Assembly (NCBI GenBank): GCA_035534855.1
Contig: DATLRD010000107.1
Span: 1-64,000, forward strand
Reading direction: 5' to 3'
From: DATARH01 sp035534855
GTDB lineage: Bacteria; Pseudomonadota; Alphaproteobacteria; ATCC43930; CGMCC-115725
Length of the DNA: 64,000 nt
The position numbers and the translations under genes were made by a program. This document shows, piece by piece, positions 41,971-50,277 of this stretch. Positions within the stretch are counted from its first letter, which is position 1; each line of letters opens with the position of its first letter. The notes under the pieces are model-generated. The model saw nothing but the letters and a program-made list of their open reading frames with translations. It searched no databases and was not told the DNA's origin.

Positions 41971-43374
41971 TCATGGCACTACCTCGCCGTGCAATGACAG
42001 ATCGAGGCCTTCGCGCTCGGCGTCGCTATCGACCCGCAGCCCGATCGCCATATCGATGAGCTTGAGCAGGATGAGGCTGACGACCCCGTCATAGGCGATC
42101 GTGCACCCGATACCGTAGAGCTGGATGATGACCTGATACGGGTTGCCGTCGATCAGCCCGCTATGCCCGTCGCCGCCGACCGCGGCGACCGCCAGAACGC
42201 CGGTCAGCAGCGCGCCGACGATGCCCCCGACTGCATGCACGCCGAATGCATCGAGGCTGTCGTCATAGCCGAAGGCGTGCTTGAGCCCGGTCGCACCCCA
42301 ATAGCAGGCGACGCCGCCGGCGAGGCCGATGATCAACGCCCCGCGCGGGTCGACAAACCCCGAAGCCGGGGTGATCGCAACGAGCCCGGCGACCGCACCC
42401 GAGCAGATGCCGAGCACGCTTGGCTTGCCGCGCAGGGTCCATTCCACAAACATCCAGGTCAGCGCTGCAGTCGCGGTGGCAATCTGCGTGACCGCCATCG
42501 CCATGCCGGCGCCGGTTCCCGCGGTGACGGCGGAGCCTGCATTGAAGCCGAACCAGCCGACCCACAGTAGCGACGCGCCGATCATGGTCAGCACCAGGTT
42601 GTGCGGCGGCATCGGCTCACGCGGATAGCCGCGCCGCTTGCCCAGCATCAGCGCGCACGCCAGCCCGGCGACACCGGCATTGATGTGGACGACAGTGCCG
42701 CCGGCAAAGTCGAGCACGCCGGCCTTATTAAGGAACCCGTCGGCGCCCCACACCCAGTGCGCGATCGGCGCGTAGACTACGATCGCCCAGAGGCCGATGA
42801 ACCAGACCAGCGCCGAGAATTTCATGCGGTCGGCGATCGATCCGCAGATCAGCGCCGGGGTGATGATCGCGAACGTCATCTGAAAGCACATGTAGACCGA
42901 TTCAGGGATGGTCTTGGCCAACTCGTTGACCGAATCGAGGGTCATCCCCATCAGCAAAAAGCGGCTGAACCCGCCGACAAACGGGCTGCCGGTGGTGAAG
43001 GCCATGCTGTAGGTGCATACGGTCCACAGCACCGTCACCAGGCAGGTGACCATGAAGCTCTGCATCACCGTCGCCAGCACGTTCATCTTGCGGACCATGC
43101 CGCCGTAGAACAGCGCCAGCCCGGGGATCGTCATCATCAGCACGAGCGCGACCGAGGTAAGCATCCACGCGGTGTCGCCGCTGTCGATCTTGGGCGCCGC
43201 CGGGGTGGTGGCGGCGGGTGTGGGCGGGGTGGTGGCGGGTGTGGCGGGCGCTGCCGGCGCGGCGGCCGCGGGCGGGGATGCCGGCGCGGTCTGCGCCATC
43301 GGCGAAGCTGGCCACAAGCAGGCGATGGCTACAGCAAACAGGATCGGCATTACCAACCGAAACAAAACACGCAT
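41971..43374 (-). CDS. amt: Ammonium transporter (first copy)
   Basis: 467 residues. A signal sequence and a long alanine/proline linker precede eleven hydrophobic segments. SGDTAWMLTSVALVLMMTIP, LDFAGGTVVHINAGVAGLA and FGVHAVGGIVGALLTGVLAV carry the Amt signature and the two pore histidines. It conducts ammonium across the inner membrane and is normally gated by GlnK. It lies between the second amt gene and the porin, all minus strand; a terminator separates it from the upstream amt copy. Confidence 0.95.
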   Translation of the reverse strand: MRVLFRLVMPILFAVAIACLWPASPMAQTAPASPPAAAAPAAPATPATTPPTPAATTPAAPKIDSGDTAWMLTSVALVLMMTIPGLALFYGGMVRKMNVLATVMQSFMVTCLVTVLWTVCTYSMAFTTGSPFVGGFSRFLLMGMTLDSVNELAKTIPESVYMCFQMTFAIITPALICGSIADRMKFSALVWFIGLWAIVVYAPIAHWVWGADGFLNKAGVLDFAGGTVVHINAGVAGLACALMLGKRRGYPREPMPPHNLVLTMIGASLLWVGWFGFNAGSAVTAGTGAGMAMAVTQIATATAALTWMFVEWTLRGKPSVLGICSGAVAGLVAITPASGFVDPRGALIIGLAGGVACYWGATGLKHAFGYDDSLDAFGVHAVGGIVGALLTGVLAVAAVGGDGHSGLIDGNPYQVIIQLYGIGCTIAYDGVVSLILLKLIDMAIGLRVDSDAEREGLDLSLHGEVVP

Positions 43375-43423
43375 TGTCTAAACTCCCAGGGAGCACACGT
43401 AAGCGCGGAAGGAGCAGCCGGGC

Positions 43424-43461
43424 AAAAAGGAGGGGTGCTTCCCGCGCGGGTCGCACCCCTC
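43424..43461 (-). terminator. Rho-independent terminator between the two amt genes
   Basis: GAGGGGTGC (43430-43438) and GCACCCCTC (43453-43461) form a perfect 9-bp stem; on the minus strand the stem is followed by CTTTTTG. It ends the transcript of the upstream amt gene. Confidence 0.82.
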
Positions 43462-43497
43462 ACTGGCTTGCTCTAGCTCCTCGAGTTGGCGGCGTCC

Positions 43498-44838
43498 TTA
43501 TTCGGCAACGGCCGGGATTTCTTGGCCATCGCCGAAGTTGTAGGCGGTCTCGCCATGAACCGCGTCGTCGCCGACGCGTAGCGTCGTCTCGTCCATCCGC
43601 AAGGGCACGAAGATCGAGATCAGCTTGAGGATGATGAACGTGGCGATGACGTTGTAGACGATGATGAAGGCCGCCGCGTAGACCTGCATCAGCAGCTGGT
43701 GGCCGCCGTCGCCATAGAGCAGGCCGGTGATGCTGACGCCCGGCGCCTCCTTGTCGGTCCCGATATAGACCAGCATCTCGGGGCAAGCGAAAATGCCGAC
43801 CGCCAGCCCGCCGATCAGCCCGGCAACGCCGTGGGTCGACAGTACGCACAGCGTGTCATCGACCTTCTTGAACAGCGCAGTAGTCTGCACTTTGTTCATC
43901 ATGATCCACGGGATGATGCCCGTGATCACCCCGATCGCGATCGCGCCCCAGCCGTTGACGTAACCGGCGCCAGGCGTGATGCCGACGAGGCCGGCGATCA
44001 TGCCGTTGATCGCGCCGACGACCGATGGCTTGCCGTAGGCCATCGAGTCCATGATCGTCCACACCAACAGCGACACGCAGGTGCACAGGTTGGTGTTGAG
44101 GATCGCCGCGGAGGCGTCGGCATTGGCAAAATAGGGGTCGCCGCCGTTAAACCCGTTCCACCCCAGCCACAGGATGCCGGCCCCAGCGAGGGCCATCAGC
44201 AGGCTGTTGGGCGGGAAATGATCGCGATCCTGCTGGATGCGCGGCCCGATCAGCGCCGCGGCGACAAACCCCGATGTGCCGGCCGCCAGATGGATGACGT
44301 AGCCGCCCGAGAAATCGGCTGCCCCGAGCGAGGCAAGCCAGCCGCCGCCCCAGATGCTGAAGCACCCGACCGTGTAGACGAACGTCATCCACAGCGGCAC
44401 GAAGATGATCCAGGCCTTGAAGTTCATCCGCCCGATCAGCGAGCCGGCTAGGATGATCACCGTGATCGCCGCAAACACGAACTGGAAGAACATCATCGTC
44501 GACATCGGGAAGCCGAGCGGCGGCATGCCCGATGCCGCGGCTGGTACGACCGCCTGGCCTAGCAGAAAGCTGGCTGACAAGGCCGTGGCAGGCTTGCCAA
44601 GGAAGGGGAACCATTGCTGGCCGAAGGCCATGTTGTAGCCCCACAGCACCCACACGATCATCACGGCGGCGAAGGCATACATCGCCATGAAGGCCGAGTT
44701 CAGCGCCCACTTCTTCTTGACAATCCCCCCGTAGAGGATCACCAGCCCCGGTATGCTTTGGAGGCCGACGAAAGTAGCCGCGGCCATTTGCCAGGCATTG
44801 GAACCGGTATCTAACCATTTTGGTGATGCGACTAGCAT
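43498..44838 (-). CDS. amt: Ammonium transporter (second copy)
   Basis: 446 residues without a cleaved signal peptide. Repeated hydrophobic helices and the signature segments GGIVKKKWALNSAFMAMYAF, ADFSGGYVIHLAAGTSGFVA and STHGVAGLIGGLAVGIFACP (pore histidines) are present. It differs enough from the neighbouring amt to belong to another subgroup, as in bacteria with amt1/amt2 pairs. The ATG at 44838 follows GAGGTGGAG. A good sigma-54 promoter match lies about 90 bases upstream. Confidence 0.94.
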   Translation of the reverse strand: MLVASPKWLDTGSNAWQMAAATFVGLQSIPGLVILYGGIVKKKWALNSAFMAMYAFAAVMIVWVLWGYNMAFGQQWFPFLGKPATALSASFLLGQAVVPAAASGMPPLGFPMSTMMFFQFVFAAITVIILAGSLIGRMNFKAWIIFVPLWMTFVYTVGCFSIWGGGWLASLGAADFSGGYVIHLAAGTSGFVAAALIGPRIQQDRDHFPPNSLLMALAGAGILWLGWNGFNGGDPYFANADASAAILNTNLCTCVSLLVWTIMDSMAYGKPSVVGAINGMIAGLVGITPGAGYVNGWGAIAIGVITGIIPWIMMNKVQTTALFKKVDDTLCVLSTHGVAGLIGGLAVGIFACPEMLVYIGTDKEAPGVSITGLLYGDGGHQLLMQVYAAAFIIVYNVIATFIILKLISIFVPLRMDETTLRVGDDAVHGETAYNFGDGQEIPAVAE

Positions 44839-44929
44839 TCTCCACCTCGTAAGATTTCTGCCGAACCTATGCCCCATTCCGAGCTCGCCGCCGGCTCGAG
44901 GGACGCCCGCCATACGACGGGTGCGGTGA

Positions 44930-44945
44930 GGCAAGAACCGTGCCT
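44930..44945 (-). promoter_or_regulatory. Predicted sigma-54 promoter of the second amt gene
   Basis: On the minus strand AGGCACGGTTCTTGCC contains GGCACG-N4-TTGC, a near-perfect RpoN match with GG-N10-GC spacing. The implied 5' leader of amt is about 80 bases. Confidence 0.72.
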
Positions 44946-44983
44946 AGTCGGACACCTGTATCAAACTCATCGAGAGGCTATTG

Positions 44984-45346
44984 ATGTTGGCTGAATTTGT
45001 CGGCCGGCGCTGCTTGGGCAGGACTTGCTCAGGGGCGCGACAAAGGAGTGCCGCGCTGCTCGCCATGGCGGGCGGGTTGCTGCTGGGGGGAACTCTGCCG
45101 GTGCACGCTGCGGTTCAGAAATTCCGCTGCACCAACGTCGCGAGCGGCGCGCCGTGGACGATCGCCGTTGATCTCGACCACGCGCGAGTAAACACGTTTC
45201 CGGCCCGGATTTCCGACACGTGGGTCAGTTGGCACGACCCAAGTGCCGGATATTTCGAGCTCGAACGCGCGACCGGCAAGCTTCGCCTGCGCAACGCATC
45301 GAGCACTGGCGGCTATTTCCTCTACTATGCCTGCCGCCCGGAATGA
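44984..45346 (+). CDS. Small secreted protein, unrecognised
   Basis: 120 residues. A twin-arginine-free signal peptide (basic start, then LLAMAGGLLLGGTLPVHAA) directs it to the periplasm. The mature 80 or so residues have two cysteines (FRCTN and YYACRPE) that could form a disulfide and a regular beta pattern (VSWHDPSAGYFELERATGKL). I do not recognise a family. It diverges from the amt gene; the RpoN site of amt lies in the gap. The ATG at 44984 follows GAGAGG. Confidence 0.65.
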   Translation: MLAEFVGRRCLGRTCSGARQRSAALLAMAGGLLLGGTLPVHAAVQKFRCTNVASGAPWTIAVDLDHARVNTFPARISDTWVSWHDPSAGYFELERATGKLRLRNASSTGGYFLYYACRPE

Positions 45347-45447
45347 CTGCCGAGGCCGCCGCCCGGGCAGAGTTGCCCGGGTGGAGGGCGACACATGAAC
45401 GGTCGGATTGACCAAGCCGATCGGCATGTGCGGTTTTCATCGGAAAT

Positions 45448-45462
45448 GCCTATTTTATAGGC
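45448..45462. promoter_or_regulatory. 15-bp near-palindrome, possible operator
   Basis: GCCTATTTTATAGGC is an inverted repeat (GCCTAT/ATAGGC, three-base spacer). An almost identical copy (14 of 15 bases, reverse orientation) lies at 50252-50266 upstream of glnB. It sits 180 bases ahead of the kinase-phosphatase gene. Confidence 0.4.
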
Positions 45463-45638
45463 GAATAACTGATGCGTTAATAGACAGCGGGAAACTCGCC
45501 CAGTTTCTGAGAACCTGCTATTTCCGGCGCGCGCAGCCCGGCGGGGATTCGACCCGCTATCGAAGCCGGCGACACTTGAGGAAAGCGCGTCGCAGCCAGG
45601 GCCACCGTCCATGACCTCAAGCGACACTCGGTGGCACC

Positions 45639-47342
45639 ATGACCGTAGTTGAGGCCGGGGTTCGGGCCATTGTCGGGTTCGCCTCGAAAACCGGGCCGCG
45701 TAAGAACAACGAGGATTTCGCCGGGGCATTGCTCGGTGCCGAGCTGCCCGAGCCGCGCCAGGAGGTCGTCGCCGCGATCGCCGACGGCATTGGCAGCGCC
45801 AAGGGTGGGCGCACCGCGGCCGAGACGGCGGTGCGCGGCTTTCTCGACGGGTTCTGCGACCTGCCCGAGACGATGGAGGTGCAGCGCGCGGCAGCCAGGA
45901 TCGTGACCGCGCTGAACGGCTGGATCAATTCGATGGGCCGCCAGGACCCGGCCCTAACTGGGCTCGGCTGCACGTTTACCGCACTCGTGCTGCGCGGCCG
46001 CGTCGTGCATGTGCTGCATGTCGGCGACACGCGCGCCTACCGCCTCAGCGGCAACCGGCTGAGCCTGCTGACCACCGACCACATCCGTCAGGAGGGCGGC
46101 GGCCGGTCGCACACGCTGACCCGCGCGCTTGGCGTCGAGACCGAAATCCGGCTCGACTATGCGACCCAGCCGATCGCGCTGCATGACCGCTTTGTGCTGT
46201 GCAGCGACGGGGTTCATGGATCTCTGTCGGAGGCGAGCATCGCCGAAATCATGCGCGACCGCTCGGCGCCGGAAGATACCGCCGGCGCGCTGGTTGCGGC
46301 AGCGCTTGGCGCCGGCAGCACCGACAATTGCACCGCGCTGGTGCTCGACGTCGTGGCATTGCCGGCGTCGGGTTCGGGCGATGTCAGCACGATCGTGCAA
46401 TTGCCGATCATCCCGGTGCCCGTGGCCGGCGAGTCGATCGACGGGTTCGTCCTGAAGGCGCTGATTTCAGATGGCCGGTACAGCCGGCTATTCGGCGCGG
46501 AGGACGAGATCGAGGGCGGCGCTCTCGCGCTGAAATTCCCCAAGCCGCAAGTCGCCAGCATCGAAGCCTACCGCGCTGCCTTCGTGCGCGAGGCATGGGT
46601 CGGGGCGCGGGTGCACAACCCCTCGGTTGGTCGCGTCATCGAGCTGCCGCCGGGCCGGCAGACCTGTCTTTACACGGTGATGCCGCTCTACCAGGGCGAA
46701 CTGCTCGAGCGGCGGCTGTCGCGCAGCCCGGCGCTGGGCCTGGAAGAGGGGCGGGCGATCACGATCGCGCTCGCCCGCGCAGTCGCGGCGTTGCACCGCG
46801 CCGGGATCATTCACCGCGACATCAAGCCGGACAACGTGATCCTCGAAGGCGGCGGCTTGCTGAAGCTGATCGATCTCGGCGTCGTGCGGGTGCCCGGGCT
46901 CGAGGAGTTTCCGCCCGAGGCGACGCCCGGCACGCTCGCCTACATGGCGCCCGAAATGGCGGCAGGCGAGGTCGGCAACGAAGCCACCGACATCTATGCC
47001 CTGGGCGTCACGATGTTCCGTGCCTTTACCGGCGAGTTTCCCTATGGCAACGCAGACGCGACGAGCCCGCCACGGCGGGCCCGGCCGGCAGGGTTTGCGA
47101 CGCTGCGCCCCGATCTGCCGGCCTGGCTCGAGGCCGGGTTGACCCGCGCGGTCGCACCGGACCCGGCGCGGCGCTTTCGCGACATGACCGAATTTGCCCT
47201 AGAGATGGAGGCCGGCCCGTCGCGCGCCCCGGCGCGGCTCAATCGCCCGCTGACCCTCTACGAGCGGGCGCCGGTGCGCGTCTGGCAAGGCATCTCGGCG
47301 CTGCTCGCGCTGGCGCTTCTGGTATCGCTGCTGATCCGGTAG
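45639..47342 (+). CDS. PP2C phosphatase-Ser/Thr protein kinase fusion, membrane anchored
   Basis: 567 residues in three parts. About 1-250 is a PP2C phosphatase (NNEDFAGALLG, VAAIADGIGSAKGG, HVGDTRAYRLSG, CSDGVHGSL, DNCTALVLDV). About 260-530 is an eukaryotic-type kinase: ATP lysine Lys299 in ALALKFPK, the HRD triad in IHRDIKPDNVIL (His392), DLG in place of DFG, and APEM. A C-terminal membrane helix (ISALLALALLVSLLI) follows. Both enzymes look active and face the cytoplasm. Similar fusions occur beside nitrate assimilation genes in proteobacteria, and here it is among amt, PII and glnA. Targets are unknown. Confidence 0.9.
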   Translation: MTVVEAGVRAIVGFASKTGPRKNNEDFAGALLGAELPEPRQEVVAAIADGIGSAKGGRTAAETAVRGFLDGFCDLPETMEVQRAAARIVTALNGWINSMGRQDPALTGLGCTFTALVLRGRVVHVLHVGDTRAYRLSGNRLSLLTTDHIRQEGGGRSHTLTRALGVETEIRLDYATQPIALHDRFVLCSDGVHGSLSEASIAEIMRDRSAPEDTAGALVAAALGAGSTDNCTALVLDVVALPASGSGDVSTIVQLPIIPVPVAGESIDGFVLKALISDGRYSRLFGAEDEIEGGALALKFPKPQVASIEAYRAAFVREAWVGARVHNPSVGRVIELPPGRQTCLYTVMPLYQGELLERRLSRSPALGLEEGRAITIALARAVAALHRAGIIHRDIKPDNVILEGGGLLKLIDLGVVRVPGLEEFPPEATPGTLAYMAPEMAAGEVGNEATDIYALGVTMFRAFTGEFPYGNADATSPPRRARPAGFATLRPDLPAWLEAGLTRAVAPDPARRFRDMTEFALEMEAGPSRAPARLNRPLTLYERAPVRVWQGISALLALALLVSLLIR

Positions 47343-47358
47343 GGGCGGCGGTTTCGCC

Positions 47359-48129
47359 TCAGCTGTTGTCGCGGCCGCCGAACAGGCTGCCAAGGATGCC
47401 GCCGACCGCCGCGGCGCCGACCGTGGAGCCGACATTGCCCGCGGGCGCCGAGCTCGACTGGCCCGGCAGATAGCGGGCGATCTCCTCGGCCAAGTTGAGG
47501 ATCGGCATGCTTTGCAGCAGCACCCGGCCCGGGCCGGTCACGGTGGCGAGAAACAGCCCTTCGCCGCCGAACAGGATGTTCTTGAATCCCGGCACCATCT
47601 GGATGTCGAACTGCACGCTCGGCTCCAATGTGCCGACATGGCCGGCATGGACGAGCAGGCGCTCGCCTGGGGCAAGGTCTCGTGCGACGATCTCGCCCGA
47701 GAGGTCGAGGAACGCGGTGCCAGGGCCGCTGACCTTCTGCAGGATGAAGCCCTGGCCGCCGAAAAACCCGGCGCCGATGCGCTTCTGCCAGGCGACCTCC
47801 AGCGTCACCGATTTCTCGGCGCAGAGAAAGGTTTCCTTGCGGCAGATCAGCGATTGGCCGGGCCCCAACTCGACCGGCATGATCGTCCCGGGAAAGCGCG
47901 GCGCGAAGGCGACCTGCCCGGTATCGCGCGCGATGAAATCGGTGATGAAAAAGCCGCCTCCGCTCAGGCTGCGCAAAAAGCCGGCGACCATGCCGCCGCC
48001 GGTCGTCGTGTTCATCTCGATCGCGTCGGTCATCCAGCACATGCTGTTGGTCTGGCTGTAGAGGATTTCGCCCGGTTGCAGGTCGATCGACAGCGTCTGC
48101 ATCAGCGTGCCGGAAATTTCGTAGCGCAA
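47359..48129 (-). CDS. AIM24/TIGR00266 family protein
   Basis: 256 residues. Starting from a TTG at 48129 behind GGGAGG, the protein begins with RYEISGTLMQTLSIDLQPGE and continues with GGFFITDFIA and GGQGFILQKVSGPGTAFLDL, the AIM24 double-stranded beta-helix pattern; it ends in a glycine-rich tail (GGILGSLFGG). The role of bacterial AIM24 proteins is unknown. The TTG start is preferred because the conserved YEI/MQTL segment starts before the first ATG. It lies downstream of glnA, with a strong hairpin between. Confidence 0.85.
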   Translation of the reverse strand: MRYEISGTLMQTLSIDLQPGEILYSQTNSMCWMTDAIEMNTTTGGGMVAGFLRSLSGGGFFITDFIARDTGQVAFAPRFPGTIMPVELGPGQSLICRKETFLCAEKSVTLEVAWQKRIGAGFFGGQGFILQKVSGPGTAFLDLSGEIVARDLAPGERLLVHAGHVGTLEPSVQFDIQMVPGFKNILFGGEGLFLATVTGPGRVLLQSMPILNLAEEIARYLPGQSSSAPAGNVGSTVGAAAVGGILGSLFGGRDNS

Positions 48130-48180
48130 CTCGGCCTCCCTGCTCGGCGGTCGGCAATGTCTGGGGTCGGTACATACGCT

Positions 48181-48209
48181 GACGGGGCCGGGTTTTGCCC
48201 GGCCCCGTC
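48181..48209. terminator. Strong hairpin behind glnA
   Basis: GACGGGGCCGGG (48181-48192) and CCCGGCCCCGTC (48198-48209) form a perfect 12-bp stem with a five-base loop, between the glnA stop and the AIM24 start. No U-tract follows on either strand, so it may be a Rho-assisted terminator, an attenuator or an mRNA 3'-end stabiliser. Confidence 0.55.
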
Positions 48210-48236
48210 GTGTCGCGGTGGGACTGAGGGGATGCC

Positions 48237-49646
48237 TCAGACCGAATAGTACATCTGGAACTCGATCGGGTGCGGGGCGTGCTCGAAGTTGTACACCTCC
48301 TCCCAGCGCAGCTCCATGTACGACTCGACGAAGTCGGCCGAAAACACGTCGCCCTTGGTCAGGAAGGCGTAGTCGGCCGCGAGTTCGCCGATTGCCTCGC
48401 GCAGCGAGCCGCACACGGTCGGAACGTCCTTCAGTTCCTCGGGCGGCAGATCGTAGAGGTTTTTGTCCATCGGGTCGCCGGGGTGAATCTTGTTCTGGAT
48501 CCCGTCGATCCCGGCCATCAGCATCGCGGCGAAGCCGAGATACGGGTTGCACGCCGGGTCGGGGAAGCGCACCTCGACGCGCTTTCCCTTGGGGCTGTGG
48601 ACATAAGGGATGCGGCACGAGGCCGACCGGTTGCGTGACGAATAGGCCAGCAGCACCGGGGCCTCGAAGCCGGGAATCAGGCGCTTGTAGCTGTTCGTGG
48701 TCGGGTTGGTGAAGGCGTTGATCGCCTTGGCGTGCTTGATGATGCCGCCGATGTAGTAAAGCGCGGTCTCGCTGAGGTCGGCATAGAGGTTGCCGGCAAA
48801 GCTCGGCCGCTCGCCCTTCCAGATCGACTGGTGCACATGCATGCCTGAGCCGTTGTCGCCCTTGATCGGCTTGGGCATGAAGGTCGCGGTCTTGCCGTAC
48901 TGGACGGCGACGTTGTGCACGACGTACTTGTAGATCTGCATGTTGTCGGCGGTGCGCACCAGCGTATCGAAGACGAAGCCGAGTTCGTTCTGACTGGGCG
49001 CCACCTCATGGTGATGCTTCTCGACGTCGAGGCCCATGTCGTTCATCACCGACAGCATCTCCGCGCGCAGGTCCGACTGGCTGTCGACCGGCGGCACGGG
49101 GAAATAGCCGCCCTTGATCGGCGGGCGATGGCCGGAATTGCCGTCGGGGTACTTCTTGTTGCTGACGTAGGGGCCTTCGTCGCTGTCGATCGTGTAGCTG
49201 GCGGTCTGCATCGCATTTTCGTAGCGTACGTCGTCGAATACGAAGAACTCGGCCTCCGGCCCGAAATACGCCTTGTCGCCGGTTCCGCTCGAAATCAGGT
49301 GCTGCTCAGCCTTCTTGGCGATCGAACGCGGGTCGCGGTTGTAGGGCTGGCCGGTGCCGGGCTCGTGAATGTCGCAAAAGACGATCAGTGAGGTCTGCGC
49401 CGCAAACGGATCGAGCACTGCGGTCGCGCAATCGGGCATCAACACCATGTCGGATTCGTTGATGGCCTTCCACCCGGCGATCGATGAGCCGTCGAACATG
49501 ACTCCTTCATTGAGGAAGTCTTCATTGATCGTCTTCACATGATGCGCCAGATGCTGCCACTTGCCGCGCGGATCAGTGAACCGAAAATCGACGTATTTCA
49601 CGTCGTGTTCCTTGATCATCTCCATGACTTTTTTGGTGTCGGCCAT
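48237..49646 (-). CDS. glnA: Glutamine synthetase, type I
   Basis: 469 residues, the standard length. It contains FDGSSIAGWKAINESDM, YFGPEAEFFVFD, NGSGMHVHQSIWKG and the adenylylation loop NLYDLPPEE with Tyr398, so GlnE control is expected. It condenses glutamate and ammonia in the cytoplasm. It follows glnB by 127 bases on the same strand, a classic glnBA operon. The start at 49646 follows GGGAAG. Confidence 0.97.
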   Translation of the reverse strand: MADTKKVMEMIKEHDVKYVDFRFTDPRGKWQHLAHHVKTINEDFLNEGVMFDGSSIAGWKAINESDMVLMPDCATAVLDPFAAQTSLIVFCDIHEPGTGQPYNRDPRSIAKKAEQHLISSGTGDKAYFGPEAEFFVFDDVRYENAMQTASYTIDSDEGPYVSNKKYPDGNSGHRPPIKGGYFPVPPVDSQSDLRAEMLSVMNDMGLDVEKHHHEVAPSQNELGFVFDTLVRTADNMQIYKYVVHNVAVQYGKTATFMPKPIKGDNGSGMHVHQSIWKGERPSFAGNLYADLSETALYYIGGIIKHAKAINAFTNPTTNSYKRLIPGFEAPVLLAYSSRNRSASCRIPYVHSPKGKRVEVRFPDPACNPYLGFAAMLMAGIDGIQNKIHPGDPMDKNLYDLPPEELKDVPTVCGSLREAIGELAADYAFLTKGDVFSADFVESYMELRWEEVYNFEHAPHPIEFQMYYSV

Positions 49647-49707
49647 CGTTACTTCCCTTACTGCTTGGGTTGGGTGTTCCTCGCTGAGGGTCGACAACCG
49701 ACCCGGC

Positions 49708-49749
49708 CAGCCCTTTCAGTGCCAGTGTCAGCCCTTTCAATGCCAGCGT
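49708..49749. repeat. 21-bp tandem duplication in the glnB-glnA gap
   Basis: CAGCCCTTTCAGTGCCAGTGT (49708-49728, shown here as its two parts CAGCCCTTTCAG and TGCCAGTGT) is followed directly by a copy at 49729-49749 with two changes (A for G, C for T). The unit lies between glnB and glnA; it could be part of a regulator site or a recent slip duplication. Confidence 0.8.
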
Positions 49750-49773
49750 ATGATTGCGCCCCGGTTTGTCCGG

Positions 49774-50112
49774 CTAGATCGCATCCGGCCCGCGTTCGCC
49801 GGTGCGGATCCGGATCGCTTCCTCGATCGAGGCGACGAAGATCTTGCCGTCGCCGATGCGGCCGGTATGGGCGGCCTGCTGGATCGCCTCGACGGCCCGC
49901 TCGACCATCGAGTCCTCCATCACCACCTCGATCTTGACCTTGGGCAGAAAGTCCACGACGTACTCGGCGCCGCGGTACAGCTCGGTATGGCCCTTCTGCC
50001 GACCGAAGCCCTTGGCCTCGGTCACGGTGATCCCCTTGATACCAACCTCGTGCAGCGCCTCTTTCACTTCGTCAAGCTTGAAGGGCTTGATGATCGCCTC
50101 GACCTTTTTCAT
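49774..50112 (-). CDS. glnB: PII signal-transduction protein GlnB
   Basis: 112 residues. Start MKKVEAIIKPFKLDEVKEAL, T-loop Tyr51 in TELYRGAEY and the C-terminal GDGKIFVASIEEAIRIRTGE are present. It is upstream of glnA, which fits GlnB control of GlnE and NtrB. The ATG at 50112 is used; a GTG one codon earlier is possible. A sigma-54-type promoter lies about 50 bases upstream. Confidence 0.95.
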   Translation of the reverse strand: MKKVEAIIKPFKLDEVKEALHEVGIKGITVTEAKGFGRQKGHTELYRGAEYVVDFLPKVKIEVVMEDSMVERAVEAIQQAAHTGRIGDGKIFVASIEEAIRIRTGERGPDAI

Positions 50113-50161
50113 CACTCTTCACCCTCTGTGGCGGATCGCGCCGCCCATGGCGCTATGGCAG

Positions 50162-50177
50162 AGCATAACGCATGCCA
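50162..50177 (-). promoter_or_regulatory. Predicted sigma-54 promoter of glnB-glnA
   Basis: On the minus strand TGGCATGCGTTATGCT matches TGGCACG-N4-TTGCW with two changes and the exact GG-N10-GC spacing; the -12 GC lies about 51 bases before the glnB ATG. Confidence 0.7.
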
Positions 50178-50251
50178 GAACCACGGGGCGACGCGCCTGT
50201 CCCCCCGCGGCCTGTCGGCGCCCCATCTTAATGCAATTCAGACCAACAGAT

Positions 50252-50266
50252 GCCTATAAAATAAGC
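50252..50266. promoter_or_regulatory. 15-bp dyad, possible operator upstream of glnB
   Basis: Read on the minus strand it is GCTTATTTTATAGGC, 14 of 15 bases identical to 45448-45462. With flanks it has TGC-N11-GCA form, and it lies about 75 bases upstream of the sigma-54 -24 element, an enhancer-like position. Confidence 0.4.
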
Positions 50267-50277
50267 ACAACTCCCGC

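Noticed and set aside
44984..45346. Lipoprotein call for the small secreted protein
   Set aside because: The signal peptide ends in HAA without a lipobox cysteine; it is more likely a soluble periplasmic protein.
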